Shown here in pieces: positions 37,265-49,660 of a DNA stretch of 64,000 bases. The stretch spans positions 3,242,417 to 3,306,416 of the forward strand of contig VZDJ01000041.1 in the NCBI GenBank assembly GCA_008694505.1, given 5' to 3'. The notes under the pieces are model-generated. The model was not told the origin of the DNA and did not search any database. It was given only the letters and a program-made list of their open reading frames with translations. The position numbers and the translations under genes were made by a program. Source of the stretch: Cyanoderma ruficeps. Taxonomy: Eukaryota; Chordata; Aves; Passeriformes; Timaliidae. The stretch's first letter is position 1. Every line of letters starts with the position of its first letter.

Positions 37265-38869
37265 GTGAGTCCCCGTGAAAATTTGCATTTCTTAACAAGC
37301 AGCAAGGGTTTCATAAGATTCATGTGCAAACAATGGCTACTTTGAGTGGGATTGAACTTGCCTCACTTCAGAGTTGTACGTTATGGACATCTTGTGCTAA
37401 CCTGCTCTCTCACACTTCCCCATATGGCCAGCAGCAATATATTGACATTTTTACAGGGTGATCCATGTGACCTGTTTCAGTTGTCTGCCTTAGGATGAGA
37501 TAAGTAGAATCGTAAAAGTACCAGCTTATCTTTGCTAAAGAAACTAGGTCTGGACCAGGGTTGTAAAAGATGCACATCTTCATTTGCCCACAGGAATCCC
37601 AGTCCAGCTGATCAATATTGCAGGAGAGTTACCATTTTCCTTTCATGTTTTCAAATGTTTGCACTTACTTTTCAGACGTATGCTTTAGGCTTTCTTTAAG
37701 GAGAACTGCTTGAAATTGTTGAGATAAAAATGCCATTAAGATGTCTCTGTATATCAACAGTTTCATCATGTTTGTAATTTTCATTTGTATTCCCTCTTTC
37801 AGAAACCCTGTTGCAATATCCCTGGGGTTTTTCCACACTTGACCACGTTTAATCTCCTCTCATTACACCACCTTCACTTGATTTCTCCAATCTAATGCCT
37901 TTGCTTACTTGTTGTCTGCTACTCTTATCAAGTTGAGGTCTGATGGCCACTTCCTACTGCGTTCTCTCCAGCAGAGTTCATAACAATATTTTTATTTTGA
38001 TATTTTAGGTCACACCTTTTGCATTTGATTGGATCTCATTATTTTCATGGGGCTGCATTTCTGATGAGAATCTCGTTTGGGATTAAATTTCAAAATGTCA
38101 GAGAGTATCTGTGCTCCCAAGTTAAATTTCCTGGTGTAAAGAGAAATACAGAAAGACAGAATGAGGGCTTATTTTTAAGTCTGCTTAAAATTTCTGTGAC
38201 CAGACTGTTTTCACCCTGCTTATTCTCAGATGCCCCGTACAGACATTTTAGATCCCACCCCTTAATTCAACCCAGTCCCAATGCCATATTTTAAAAGGTC
38301 TGACAAATCTGCAATATGCTCTAACATTGCACAAACATGTGGATGTTTTTCTTGTATTTTATTTTTATGTATTTTGTGAATGATTCCTGATGCATGGCAG
38401 GTGTTAAAATACTCCAGGGAATGAGAATAGATAAAAAGGGAGACTTTTTTGCTGATTGCCTTCAATACTCTGGACTGGAAAATTAATTCCTCCTCAGCAA
38501 GTCGGAAAGTTTCCACAGTCCACATTCTTGGTCAGGACTGTATATTCTCTGTTTATACAGAAGAGAAGACTGGATGTCTTCCATCTGTAGCCAAAATGAT
38601 AAAAAGTTCTCTGCTGCTGCACAACTAGAGTTACTGATGCAGACCAGTGCTAAATGTCATTTATGACCTCTTGGAATTGGAGTCTTCACGGAGAATACTG
38701 AAGAGGAGGACATGCATTTGGAATAAAGTTTTTCTTTCCCATTAAATTGCCACTATGCCATTTCACACGAAACAAAGACATACTTTGTTTAGTTTGTAGT
38801 CTGCAATAATTTGTATCTTGAAAATTGGCTTAAATAAACTGTCTCCTGCTCCTGTAAGCTTGATTTATA

Positions 38870-38973
38870 TAGAATCACTGAACAGTTTGGATTAGAAGGG
38901 ACCTTAAAGATCATCAAGTTTCAACCCTCTTTGCCATGGGCAGGAGCACTTTCCACTAGATCAGGCTGCTCTA
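38870..38973 (-). mobile_element. CR1 LINE 3' terminal scrap
   Basis: Antisense CR1 end: TAGAATCACTGAACAG, GGAAGGGACC-like GAAGGGACCTTAAAGATCAT, TTTGCCATGGGCAGGAGCAC, TTCCACTAGATCAGGCTGCT. Confidence 0.88.
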
Positions 38974-39199
38974 CATCGGTAGAAAAGGTAGTTTGTTTTT
39001 TAAAGTCTACTTTTAAGTTCCCAAGCTTAAGCTAAGTAATACTTCATCTTTTTTGACTGTTTTTGTATTAGTTTTTAACATATTTCAAAGTAAAAGGTTA
39101 GATATTGAGGAAAAGCAAAAATTCTTTAAAATCTTAACAATACCCATATGTTACTGTGTACTAAGGAAAAATTATTTTGATTTCAAATATAATTACATG

Positions 39200-39242
39200 T
39201 TATATATATATATATTACATATATACACACACACACACACAC
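39200..39242. repeat. Compound (TA)n-(CA)n microsatellite
   Basis: A run of TA dinucleotides, interrupted by TTACA, passes directly into about nine AC units. It is likely polymorphic between individuals. Confidence 0.95.
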
Positions 39243-40175
39243 TATACAAATAAACTTTTCTGTACACAACAGTATAGAAATTGCTGGATCTCAGGTTACC
39301 TATGCAATCTTGCTTTCTTTCCTGGAGTGCATGATAATCTTTAATGACAGGACCAGATTCCATATTCTTCATTGGAGCCCTTCCTCACCCAGTCAGCACT
39401 GGAAGCTAAACTGAAGGACCAACAATTTTGGCAGAAAATTTGGAGAAGTATTGCAATAGTAATGATATTTTAACACAAGAATTAGTTCACTGGAGAGAAT
39501 TCCTGGTTTTAGGTTAGACAAATATCTGTGGGACATGAAGTGTGCCCAGGCAGCTTGGGGAAAGGTTTCTTAAGCTCCCTTCTAGCTCTGTGGTTCCAGG
39601 TGTAAATGAGCAGCAGGTCTGAGAGGGGATGGGGCAGATTTTGAGAGTGAAATATGTGATCAGTCATCCCTGCAGGTCATGTGCCCTTGCATTCAGAGCT
39701 GGGTAGAAACGTGCTATGAGTACCTGGTGGCGAACAGTAGCGTGGTACTGAGGCCATGGTAGTATCTGCAAGAGTGTCCGTGCCTGGTCTGCAGGTTTGT
39801 TAAAGGAGATGAGAGGGTGGGCATGGAGTGAGGAAGAGGAATGAAGGAAGAATGGGAGAGAGGCTCATAATTAAAGGAATAGCTGTACCTGTGAAGCTAT
39901 AGACTTACAACTGTTTTTGCCACAATAAACTTGTATAATTTGTGGTAAGTTATTTAAATAATTGCTTCCTAAATAGTCACTAATTGTATGTTACTGACAA
40001 TCTTTATATTTGACTGCAGTCTTGAGTCTGATTTATCTAAGTGCTGTGTACACAGTGCTGAAAATTAGATCAACAGAAGTGGAGTTTGGAACTCCAGCAC
40101 TTGAGAAATTGAGCAACAGATGATGTAATTGAGTGACTGGTACTTTCTAACCTTTGTCTGTGTGTCTCAGGTCAT

Positions 40176-40232
40176 CCACACTAAAGCGGTTATAAAGTGA
40201 TCACACTATCACACTAAAGTGATTATAAAATG
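40176..40232. repeat. Short imperfect direct repeat
   Basis: Two copies of a unit of about 24 bp, CACACTAAAG followed by a variable YGRTTATAAARTG, occur at 40176-40200 and 40209-40232, separated by TCACACTA. Probably slippage-derived. Confidence 0.8.
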
Positions 40233-40589
40233 CCAGAAGTCACAGGTGTGGTGAAAATTAATTGATTGACATTTGTAAAGCACTTATGAGCATCATGACT
40301 ATGACAATATTAATCATCCTATCTTCAGAGCAAGATTTGAAAAGAGTTTAGGAGAGAGGTTTGGGACCACGAAACGAGGCGAGAATAAAATACTGACTAC
40401 ACGGTAACTAATGATAACACGGTGCTGAGTAGATGACAACACACTGCACAGTTGAGGATCCATCTGTGCTGTGAAGAACAACTTTGAGAAAATAGCATAA
40501 AATCTTGCAATGACATACTGTTCCATAACGCAGAGGCACAGTAATTCTTTTATTTCTTGAGTTGGTATTTCTTGTCTGTGTTGCCTTAC

Positions 40590-40721
40590 CAGCAATCTTC
40601 CAGTATAGATCTCAGAGTGAATTTCCTCCTCATATGCAGTTTGACGAAGTATGAAAAGCTCGATGAGGGCTGGAATCTCGATGTTCATCTGTCACTTTGA
40701 TACTCTGGTGGCCCTGTCAGC
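40590..40721 (-). other. Exon-like antisense segment, unidentified
   Basis: On the minus strand, a segment of 132 bp is bounded by the acceptor-like CACCCACTGTTGCAG and the donor-like CTG|GTAAGG. An ATG at 40688 opens 33 codons to the donor on a codon boundary, beginning MNIEIPALIELFILRQTAYE. The frame continues open to 40314 (124 codons) if unspliced. In-frame stops lie just upstream of the ATG, so it could only be a first coding exon. I recognise no homologue, so this is a weak candidate for a nested antisense transcript. Confidence 0.18.
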
Positions 40722-42499
40722 CTGCAACAGTGGGTGAATACTGATTCAGAGCAGAGAGAGGTTTTACCCACCTGGCTGGAGCAGCAACTGGCACTCACTA
40801 AAGAGGATCTTGTTTGGTGCCCATGTACTCACGTTATTTTCAGAGCAGAGGTGTGTGCACCATGTTGTTAGGACCAGGGAGGGTGGATTTTAGAGATTGT
40901 GCCTCACCAAACCTACTGAGCATGTGCAGTCTACAGCTTTTTCAGGAGCTTTTAACTGGGCCAAATGTAGGTGGATTTTTGTGAAGGAGGGAAAAGATTA
41001 TTCCTAAGACGAAAACATTCTTTTCTTTGCCCTGGGAAATGCCAAATGCTTGTCTCAGATCATAGGAAAGCTAGAGAATTTAAAAAAAAAAATCCCAGTT
41101 AATTAAAAATTACTTTATTTTCCTAACATTTTTCTTGTTAGCAACATGAAAAATACTAATTCATTACTGTGATTTCAAGGAATAATGTCACATATACTCC
41201 TACACTTCAAATATTGACATCAGGCATTACTATGACTTGAACTTTCCTTTCCACTTGGAAGAGATTACAACTCTCTGATTTCTTACACCTGATCTTGTTT
41301 CTTAACAGCATGGATGCTTTTTGATGCTTTTCAGAACTGGGCTTGCTTCAATGAATCATCCACTTTCATTTTCTCTTTAAATAAAAAGGCAGAACTCTTC
41401 TAACCTTCCGTACTGGAGCAGGTTTTTGCTTGCTCCACCATCTTCAGGTCCCCTCTTGTTGCTCAGTATTGAAACAGAGCATTACGGCAGCAGGTGGTTT
41501 AGAGAAGGTCTGCACTGAGCAAACTTGCTCCTGGGTATCTTCTGCCCAGTAACCTACATCGTGGGAGAGGAACATTCCCCGTTCAGTTGCTGTGACACTG
41601 TTTTCCTGCTCACACTGGGCAGTGCTCATGCAGACTGCACACTGCCGCTCCCTGTTCCTGCTGATGGAGCTCCAAGGGAGTAGGGAAGGGTGGAGCTGGA
41701 CACCAATGTTTGTAGCTGGTGTTTGAACAAGTGATGTCATGTGCATGAGAGTCAGTGTTTCCAAACATACACATGGTGTCTGGCTGTGGGCAATGTGGTG
41801 GCAGATCCTGGTAAAATGTGTGCCAGGAGGACCTGTTTATTTATTAGGTAGCATTTATGTATGAATTGTATTTGGTATTTGCACACTGACTGATACAAGG
41901 TTGCAGTTCACTAGAGGTCACAAGAAAAACCAGGTGAAATATTTGTGCTCTGATATTTTCACGCGTTCCAGGAACTGGTATTTAGCTTGTGTCTGATATA
42001 TGGTACTCCGAGTAAAAATGGATGTTCTGCAAAACCTATAAAAATTGGAACAAAATGTCTGTACTGTGTAAATGGACATGCATTTCTTTTTTCCAGCAAG
42101 AGGTGTTGCTAGTGTTCAAATCACTTTCACTGCTCAGAGCAGCTGCTCAGAAGTGGTGAGAATGTATTTCATCTTACAAATAGCTAATCCTAAATCGTGG
42201 CTTTATTTGGGCCTTGACAAGAAGTAGCTCAGTGTTTATCTCTAGGAGAGATATTACACAAGGAGGTTTTGAGGAGGAAATTTGCCCCTAGTTCATGTAA
42301 TCAGTGGACTATTTTTCCTCCTACATGGGCTCTGCACTTCAGGCAGCAAATCTCAAAAGTTCATCCAAAATAACCTCTACTGCAGGAATTGTTCCATAAT
42401 TTTTTTTAGTGTGAGCAACTCAAATGCACTTTTAAATGTGTGATTTGAAGTCAGCAATATGCTGTTCTTCTTATGCTGCATTTTTCTTTCTCTGTCCAG

Positions 42500-42679
42500 G
42501 AACCCAGTGGTAACCACACTCCTCCTCAGTTGTCTCCATCACTTAGCCAAAGCACTTTCACTACTGGTGGCTCCCTGGACGTTCCCCACATTATCATGCA
42601 GGGTGATGCAAGGAGAAGAAGAAATGAAAACTATTTTGATGATATTCCCCGGTCAAAACTGGAGAGGCAGATGGCACAG
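42500..42679 (+). CDS. ANKS1B: ANKS1B coding exon: SAM2-PTB linker
   Basis: This 60-codon exon lies between TTCTCTGTCCAG and the donor CAG|GTAGGA, phase 0 at both ends. It opens EPSGNHTPPQLSPSLSQSTF, a Ser/Thr/Pro-rich, presumably disordered segment. It continues with SLDVPHIIMQG and the very basic ARRRRNENYFDD, and ends DIPRSKLERQMAQ. These strings are characteristic of AIDA-1; ANKS1A differs here. Only one ATG codon lies before the C-terminal QMAQ: Met33 at 42596. It could be the first usable start for a short transcript arising from the CpG island at 45-1350. That is an inference. Confidence 0.98.
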
Positions 42680-43330
42680 GTAGGACTAAAACCAGTGCCG
42701 TTAAAAGGCTGGGCCTTGCTGCTTTTGGTTACAGGACTAATCCTGACCAGAGCAGTGGGTTGTATATGAAGGCTGAGTTGTAAACAACAAAGGTTGACAA
42801 TTTTTCCAAGCTGTCTGTTCCAGCTGTCTATATTTCAAATATTGTAAGTTGATGTGTTGGTGTGTAATTTCTCCTCAGAGCTAGAGGTTTGATGATGTTT
42901 AGACACATGGAAGCTGAGATGAAGGTGGCTTCAGTGCACCAGAGTGTGCAGTCTTCCCCCAGCACCGACTCTGCCCCTCATTTTTGTAATAAGGTGCAGA
43001 TTCCTGAAATTCTGAGCAGCCTAGATAAAAGTAAGCTTGCATCAGTTCACTCCTGGAAACTCACAGGACTTCAAGGATGATGGCTGCTGCATTTATTAAT
43101 GGGAAGGGTCAGCATTCTGCAAAACTGTGATCTGGGAATATATTTTGATTGTTTAAAAAAACTATTTAACTATGCAAAAAATTATTTGAACAGCAGTAGA
43201 CTCAACTGGATGTTAAATCAAACTGTTCGTAGAATAAAGTAGTCTCCATCTATAAATTTTTTTCACTCCACCACTGAAAGACTACTGATAATTTTAAATT
43301 AAGCATACATTAAGTGATGCCACCGAAACG

Positions 43331-43536
43331 TAGAACCATGTAGGATGGATCTTAGGGTCTTCAAATCTAACCCTTAACTCAACACTGCCATATTCACCAC
43401 TAAGCCATATCCCAAAGAGCCACACCTATATGTTTTTTGAACAATTCCAGGGATGATTTAACCACTCCCCTGGATGGCTCTTTCCAATGCCTGACCACCC
43501 TTCAATGAAGAAATTTTTCCTAATATTCAATCTAAA
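43331..43536 (-). mobile_element. CR1 LINE 3' fragment, old
   Basis: Antisense, diverged CR1: TAGAACCATGTAGGATGG, TCTAACCCTTAACTCAACAC, a CCAGGGATGATTTAACCAC stretch, CTGACCACCCTTCAATGAAG, and TTTTTCCTAATATTCAATCT. Confidence 0.88.
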
Positions 43537-44349
43537 GCACAGTAAATTATGGATGGACAGTCTGTTGGTGAAAATGCTTTAGAATTAGCTCAGCTGGTTT
43601 TCAGTGATACCTATGATGGTGAAGGACAGCCAGGTCTTAGGCTGCATGCTGGAAATAGGGCTTTGATTTGCCATCAGAAGCAGATGGGCAGCCAGGGCAG
43701 TTCCTGGAGCAACTCATTCCACGAAGGAGCAGGTTGCTGCATGTTTCCCTGCATGAGGCTTCCCAGCAGTTTCCCTGCCTGCCACAACCCAAAATAGAGC
43801 CTCTGTCCAAAATTCAGCCTCAAAATGGAAACAGCTATGCAAATAACTGTATTATAATGAACAAAAGGCTGCAGTCTGTCAGCTAATTACATGAACAAGA
43901 AGGAATTAATTAAACAAACAAAACAACGTGCTGCCATTACCTGGGAACACAGAAACAAATTGAATTCCGTTTGTTCGGAGGACATTTCTAGGGAGGTGAA
44001 ATTGCATTTGATTGGGTGGGGCTGTTGCCTTGCCCTTTTTTAATCTAATTTTCTGCCATATAATCTTCTTGTACAGAATTACGGAGAAAGTCACTGAGTG
44101 AATGAGCTTGTTTTCAAACCAAAGTTTGCTGGGCTTCTGTGGCAAGAATAACATTGAGCTGAAATCCAGCAAAGAAAAAACAAGTTCTTAACATGAAAAT
44201 GCTTCTTGAAGGTTATGAAATTTAGGTGTTTGAGCATAAAATGCACACTTGCTTGTGGCTGAATACACTGGTTTGTCTAATTAGTTCATTTTATCACTTT
44301 GTTCACAAGTCCCTATACTCACTACCTCTTTTATTCACTTGCTTTGAAG

Positions 44350-44427
44350 ACAAAAAAACCAAAAAAACAAAACAAAAAAAAAACCCACAAAAAAAACCAA
44401 AAAAAACCCCAAAACAAAAAAAAAAAT
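44350..44427. repeat. A/C-rich low-complexity tract
   Basis: Runs of 4-11 A residues are separated by C, CC, CCC or CCCC with no G or T inside. It lies about 220 bp before a roughly complementary T/G-rich tract. Confidence 0.93.
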
Positions 44428-44647
44428 CTATGCCAACAATTCTTTCTGAGTCCGTTCTACTCTTTTCTTTTACTGATATTCCCAAGAGGAATGACATACT
44501 CTCATAAATGACACCTGCAGATTGTCTTTGTGCTGTTGAATACTGCATTTCCAGAAGTATTGATATGTTACATGTCCAAAGAGAAAACTGAGCAGTTATT
44601 ACTTACACCACCCAAAACTTCTGTAGAACCAATTAATTGCTTAAGGG

Positions 44648-44803
44648 ATTTTTTTTTTTTTTGTTGAGGTATTTTGGGGGNTTTTTTTGTTGTTTTATTT
44701 TGTTTTGTTTGTTTGTTTGTTTGGGGGTTTTTTGGTTTGGTTTGGGTTTTTTGCTTGTGTTTTTGGGGTGGGTTTTTTGTGTGGTTTTTTTCTGTTGTTG
44801 TGG
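44648..44803. repeat. T/G-rich low-complexity tract with an undetermined base
   Basis: Runs of T alternate with G, GG, GGG and GGGGG, and an N occurs at 44691, suggesting sequencing or assembly difficulty. Its composition mirrors the A/C-rich tract at 44350-44427 on the opposite strand. Confidence 0.93.
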
Positions 44804-47800
44804 GAATGTGTACCCACTGAATGGATGACCTCAGCACTTTCTCTCTGATTTTAACCATTGAATATAGTCATCGTCCTTTGGGACTCCAAATGGGAAAATG
44901 GATTCAGATGAAATCCATAAAACTGTGGTTTGTGTTGTTCCCTGAACTCCAATCTGTTTGAAGTCTTTTTCAGCTCTGCCCCCAAATTCTGCATTCCTGA
45001 TGTATGTAAAATTCCCTTTGACTTTAATGGGAAAGTCAATGACTCCCTCTGGTGATCATTCTCAATAAATTGGACTCACCCTATTAGGAGGCTAATCAGG
45101 GATTTCTTCAATCATTCTAGCCCAAAAATAGATTCTTATATTAATTTTGTGCAATGTATGTTCTGCCAAAATTATCTATATTTCCTTCAGTCTTTTCCCC
45201 AAAGCCTCTTTGAAACTAAGAGTAGAATAATTGTTTCTGCGAAGTAAAGGAGATCCAACTGATTCTTAACATGAACCTTCTGCTCTGTGTGTTGTGGGGT
45301 TTTTTGGGTTTTTCTTTTATCTAGAAACCTTCTCCTTGCAGTTTGCTGGTTCTTTTGGCTTGTGTCAGATCAGCAGCAACTTCTGAACTGACACCAGTCC
45401 AGCTTCCCAGCTGTAATACTTCTCACAATCAGAATGATCTGGAGGGATTGTTTGAATTGCTTTAAGAATGTTCTTTTGTCTTAACCCTTTCTTTGCTAGG
45501 CTGTTTGCATGCTGCTGTATGAATCTGCATGTTTACTGGATGCTATAATACACAAATGTGCATAAAGACGTCTTGAATGCTGTGATGTTTTGGAAGTTTT
45601 TTAGGTATGTTCTTGATGATGAGATTAATGGGCATTTTTATGGCCTTGAAGAGAGAGGCCAACATGATATTGCAAACTTATTCATTGTATCGCTTTCATG
45701 AACTTGATTTTATTTTTAAAATGTTATGATAAGACTATCTTATCCTTAATTTAAAATCTAAAATCTGAAGCTATTTTGATGTAACTAGATGTTTCCATCT
45801 TTACTATGGCCTGTGTTTTCCTAAACTGTTACAGGGAATCATCAAGCATGTTGATCTTTGCATCAATCAACTACTGTTTCTTAAACAATGAGCATAGCAG
45901 CCTAAATCTGTTTTCCTTTGATGCACTAGATGTGTTTGAACAGTTCTCTAAACCATAATCAAATCTGCTTGTAAGTAATACAACTCTTTGTTTCCTGGAG
46001 GAAGCACTGATTTAAATTTACTTCATGTGGGTGGTTTTGTCTCAAGGCCAGCATGTACCTTCATTTACAGTTCCCTAGCAGACTGGTTGTGACCTAAGGG
46101 GAAAATCGTAATATAAACAATGAGTCTAACCAATTTAGATTCCCCAATGGAATAAGTTTGGTCATCCAAGCCCCTAGTTGATCATCCAGCGCTGAAAGTC
46201 TGTGATTTCTGGTTGTATAAATCATAACTGCCAAAATGGTAATACAGAAGGCTGTGAGATGGTTTGTTTGTTTTCCCAAAAAAAGGAGGAAAAACAATCT
46301 AGAAAGAAATGAGTAGTCTGAGTCATCATTAGCTGTGGATGTTGAATCTTGAGCCTGCAAACTATAGGTTAATATAATCAAATTAACGTAGTTCAAAATA
46401 GCTGAAGTTGTTCTTAAGATTGCCTGGACCTTTAAAATAGAACTGAAATCATGCAGGCAAATCTTGAGTACTTTGGTACCAGTAGGAGGAGTCGTCCCTT
46501 TGAAGGGATTGGGCTCTTCATTCACTCCTGAAATAGGTGCAGGGAAGAACTTTGAAGGTTGAAAGGAATCATAGCCAAGTTCATTAAAAGACATCAGTTA
46601 AAATGTCACCTTTTTAGGATTTGCAATTCTCCAGGCAGGAGAGAAGCTTTACGTATTAGCTGCAAGCATATTCCAAACTGCCAGCCCTGAGGTAGTGGCT
46701 GTTTATTGCGCTAGTCAGTGGCATGTGGTACTTTTGTCCACCCTGGTCCATAAGACCTCTTGCCGTGGTGCTCCAAGCTCTGCACCCTGCCCTGAGCCAG
46801 GGGTGATGGCCAAAAGCATCTTTCCCATGGCAGGCATGCAAGAAGGTGCAGGAAGCACCATGGCACTCCTTGCAAAAGGACAGCTGGGACAGGCTTCCCC
46901 CTGGTGATGTCACACACCCTCCCCGTGGTGCTGAACTTGTGGCACAGCCCAAGTTGGGAGAGGTCTGTCCTTTTGGGAGGCAGTGAGCAGGAATCTCTCT
47001 TGGGCTCTGGGAACACCTCCAGTGTGTCTGCCTCTGTGAGGACAAACTGGTAGTGAGTCAGAGTAAGCTTTCTAGTAGGATAAACCTAGTCATGGGAGCA
47101 CCCCAGAGAGCTGTGATGGAAGGAAGAGATCTTTTAAGATCTGAGAGAGTTGGAAAACTTACTCACAAAGGCTGACAGGAGATACTCTTTCCCAGAGTTG
47201 CTGAACTTAGACTTAATTTTGATAGCCTTTCTGGATGCTTCAGTCACATGGTCTGAGGGCTCTTGCTTTTTTTTTTTTTTCCCCCACCTAAAATGCAAGA
47301 TAGCTTACATGTAAGGTCATTGTAATGACTGCACAGTAAGTGTGAAGTAAATTTGTCCTGATTCTTGGGATTCTGCCTTGTAACTTTTTTTTTTTTGGTA
47401 AGATACAATAATCCTTGATTAGGATTGATATGCAGAGGACAATCATTAAAATGGATTTAGTACAACAAATATAAAAACAAAAAACAGAATTAGCAAAGGC
47501 AGGTTTATATTAAAATTTTTAAATAATTTTGCTTCTTTCTGAAATAATACCTTCAACTCAGCAATGTCTTCCAAATACTGCACAGATACTAGTGCATTTA
47601 CATTTCCAGTGCACTGTAGGGCTGTGATTTAAAATCATGTTTTCCATTTTTCAGCTAGGAAAGCTGACATACAGGGATGTTGCAGGTTGAGTAAGATGAC
47701 ACAGAAAGTTTGTAGGAGCCAAAATTAGAGAAGCCATCTTTAGTTTTCTAACTTTAAACCACAGTATCGTATTTTTTACTTACTTGATTCATGTTTGTTT

Positions 47801-48350
47801 TCCCATCTCCTCTGCTTTTGAAGGATTTAAAGGTCACTGTGAATGAGGAAAAAAGGTGCCCAAGAGAATACTGGTGTGTAAAATGAGATTATCTAAGAAG
47901 CGATGAAGAAGGTTTTTTTTATCAACAGTTAACTACTCATGAAATAACAAAACAATTTACTAGTTGATTTATGAAGCAATAAATACAAAAATACAGTTAT
48001 CTAGATTCATTCTCTTCTTATTTCTTAGGCTACTTATTTCCATTTTTTATATGCATAAAATAATTTATGTTGTGTGGATAAATAGACAGCTATCTTAAAA
48101 AAAAAAGTCAAATCCAAACAAAATGCTCAAAGGTTCATATTTTAGGTGCAGTATATTTTTAATATGGAAAGATGACTGAACTGTGACAACCTTTGATTTA
48201 ACATCAAAAGAAAAATGCTTAACTAAATCTTTTGCTGGCAATGGTGTTTGTAATTCACATAGATGCAAACGCCATAGGCGTTGCATGTATGTTGATCTGT
48301 AAATTTCAGCTCATTTTCATCCATAGATCCCTTGAGAATTGTGTATTTTA

Positions 48351-48495
48351 TAGAATCATAGAACCACCACTGTGTTGCATCATCTAGTTCCAACCTCCCT
48401 GCTCTGAGCAGGGATTCCTCCCACTTAGAACAGGTTTCTCACAGCCCCATCCAACATGACCTTGAACTTCCATGGATGGGATATCCAATTTCCAC
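48351..48495 (-). mobile_element. CR1 LINE 3' fragment
   Basis: Antisense CR1 tail: TAGAATCATAGAACCACC, CATCTAGTTCCAACCTCCCT, TCTGAGCAGGGATTCCTCC, AGCCCCATCCAACATGACCT, then a degraded end. Confidence 0.92.
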
Positions 48496-49377
48496 ATTAT
48501 ATTATAAGATATCTACTCTAATTTCTGCCTGAATAGAGAGGGGATTTTTTTCAAGAATATTACAGAAGCTAACATTTTAGAGCTGAATTTATGTGAGTTG
48601 GATCATACCTACAAGCTGCTTCAGCAAATGGAATTAAGGAAGCCACTTCTGCATTCAGTATTAATGATCCAAACTTTAGCCATAAATACTACAGCAAGAA
48701 AAGAACAAATGTTCTTCACTAATTTACTGCTTTTCACACACAGTCTTGTGAACTAGGTCTACATTGAAAAGATTGTATGAAAACTGAATGTTAATAGCTA
48801 ACATTTACATTTTAGATCTGCTGGAAAAAAGCGGTACTTAGAGTTTGGGGTGCTTTTCTGGAAGAGTTTTTTTGTTGTTTGGGAGTATTTTTTTTGCAGA
48901 AAGGTAGATACCTATAGTCTCATAATCTTCATTGGTGTTTGTCCAGAAGTTTGTATCCTCCCTGCAAGGCTAAGAGGCTGGGGTACACTGGAGGCTGGCA
49001 GCACCAGCAGAAGGGATATTGTCAATGAGAAGGAGCTCACACCTGTCACCCACTTCTTGCTTGCAAGAGAGCCAGTCCAAGGGGCCCAGTTTTTGTCTGG
49101 AAATTTTCATGGAAAGTATTTTCAGGAGAAGCATAAGAAATACACCAATGCAAACCATGTAATTCTGCTAATAAGAAGTGATATTTCAAGTTTCTGCTTC
49201 TCTGAAAGAAATACAAATTTAAAATTTCACTCTTTGTCTCTGAAGATTTTTTTTTTTAAAGGAACATTTGCAGTTATTTCTGCTAGTAAGGCAAGCTCGC
49301 CCCAGAGCTTTGAGAACATCAGGGCTGCAGCATCTACTTTTAATAAATATCTGAGGTTTTTTATATAGGGGAAGGAA

Positions 49378-49660
49378 ATCCAGCAAAGGGCTACTGAGAT
49401 GGTTGGGAGCTGAAGCAGTTGCCCTCCAAGGAGAGTCTGCACAACCAGGGCTGGCTGGAGAAGACGTGGCTTTGGGTGCTAAAAATTAAAGAGGGACTCT
49501 GAATGCCATGAGGAGCTTTGTCCCCACATGGACTGGCAAGCAGGGGGCAGGTTGTTCACATAGTCTGTTGAGTCTCTCTCCTTGAGGTTTTCAAGACCTG
49601 ACAAGATGATGCCCTGAGCAATCTGGTCTCATCTCACAGCTGCTCCTGCTTTGAGCTGGA
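49378..49660 (+). mobile_element. CR1 LINE fragment, internally deleted
   Basis: Sense-oriented, diverged CR1. The CAAAGGGCTACTGAGATGGT segment near the start and the TTGAGGTTTTCAAGACCTGA and CCTGAGCAATCTGGTCTCAT segments are recognisable. The usual middle portion and terminal short repeat are degraded or missing. Confidence 0.72.

Larger units (their letters stand above)
37265..42499 (+). other. ANKS1B: ANKS1B intron between SAM2 exon and linker exon
   Basis: Intron of 5.2 kb, GTGAGT...CAG. It holds a CR1 scrap (38870-38973), a TA/CA microsatellite (39200-39242), a short tandem duplication (40176-40232) and a minus-strand exon-like segment (40590-40721). No further ANKS1B coding exon was seen. 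Confidence 0.85.

Noticed and set aside
39485..39600. Possible CR1-like tail (AAGCTCCCTTCTAGCTCTGTGG)
   Set aside because: Only one short segment resembles a CR1 3' end; too diverged to call.
46656..47045. 129-codon minus-strand frame
   Set aside because: Overlapping + and - frames are open in a GC-rich patch with no protein identity.
48850..49368. 172-codon + strand open frame
   Set aside because: It starts with GTG, has no recognisable domain and lacks supporting splice sites or coding-like codon use. Considered chance.
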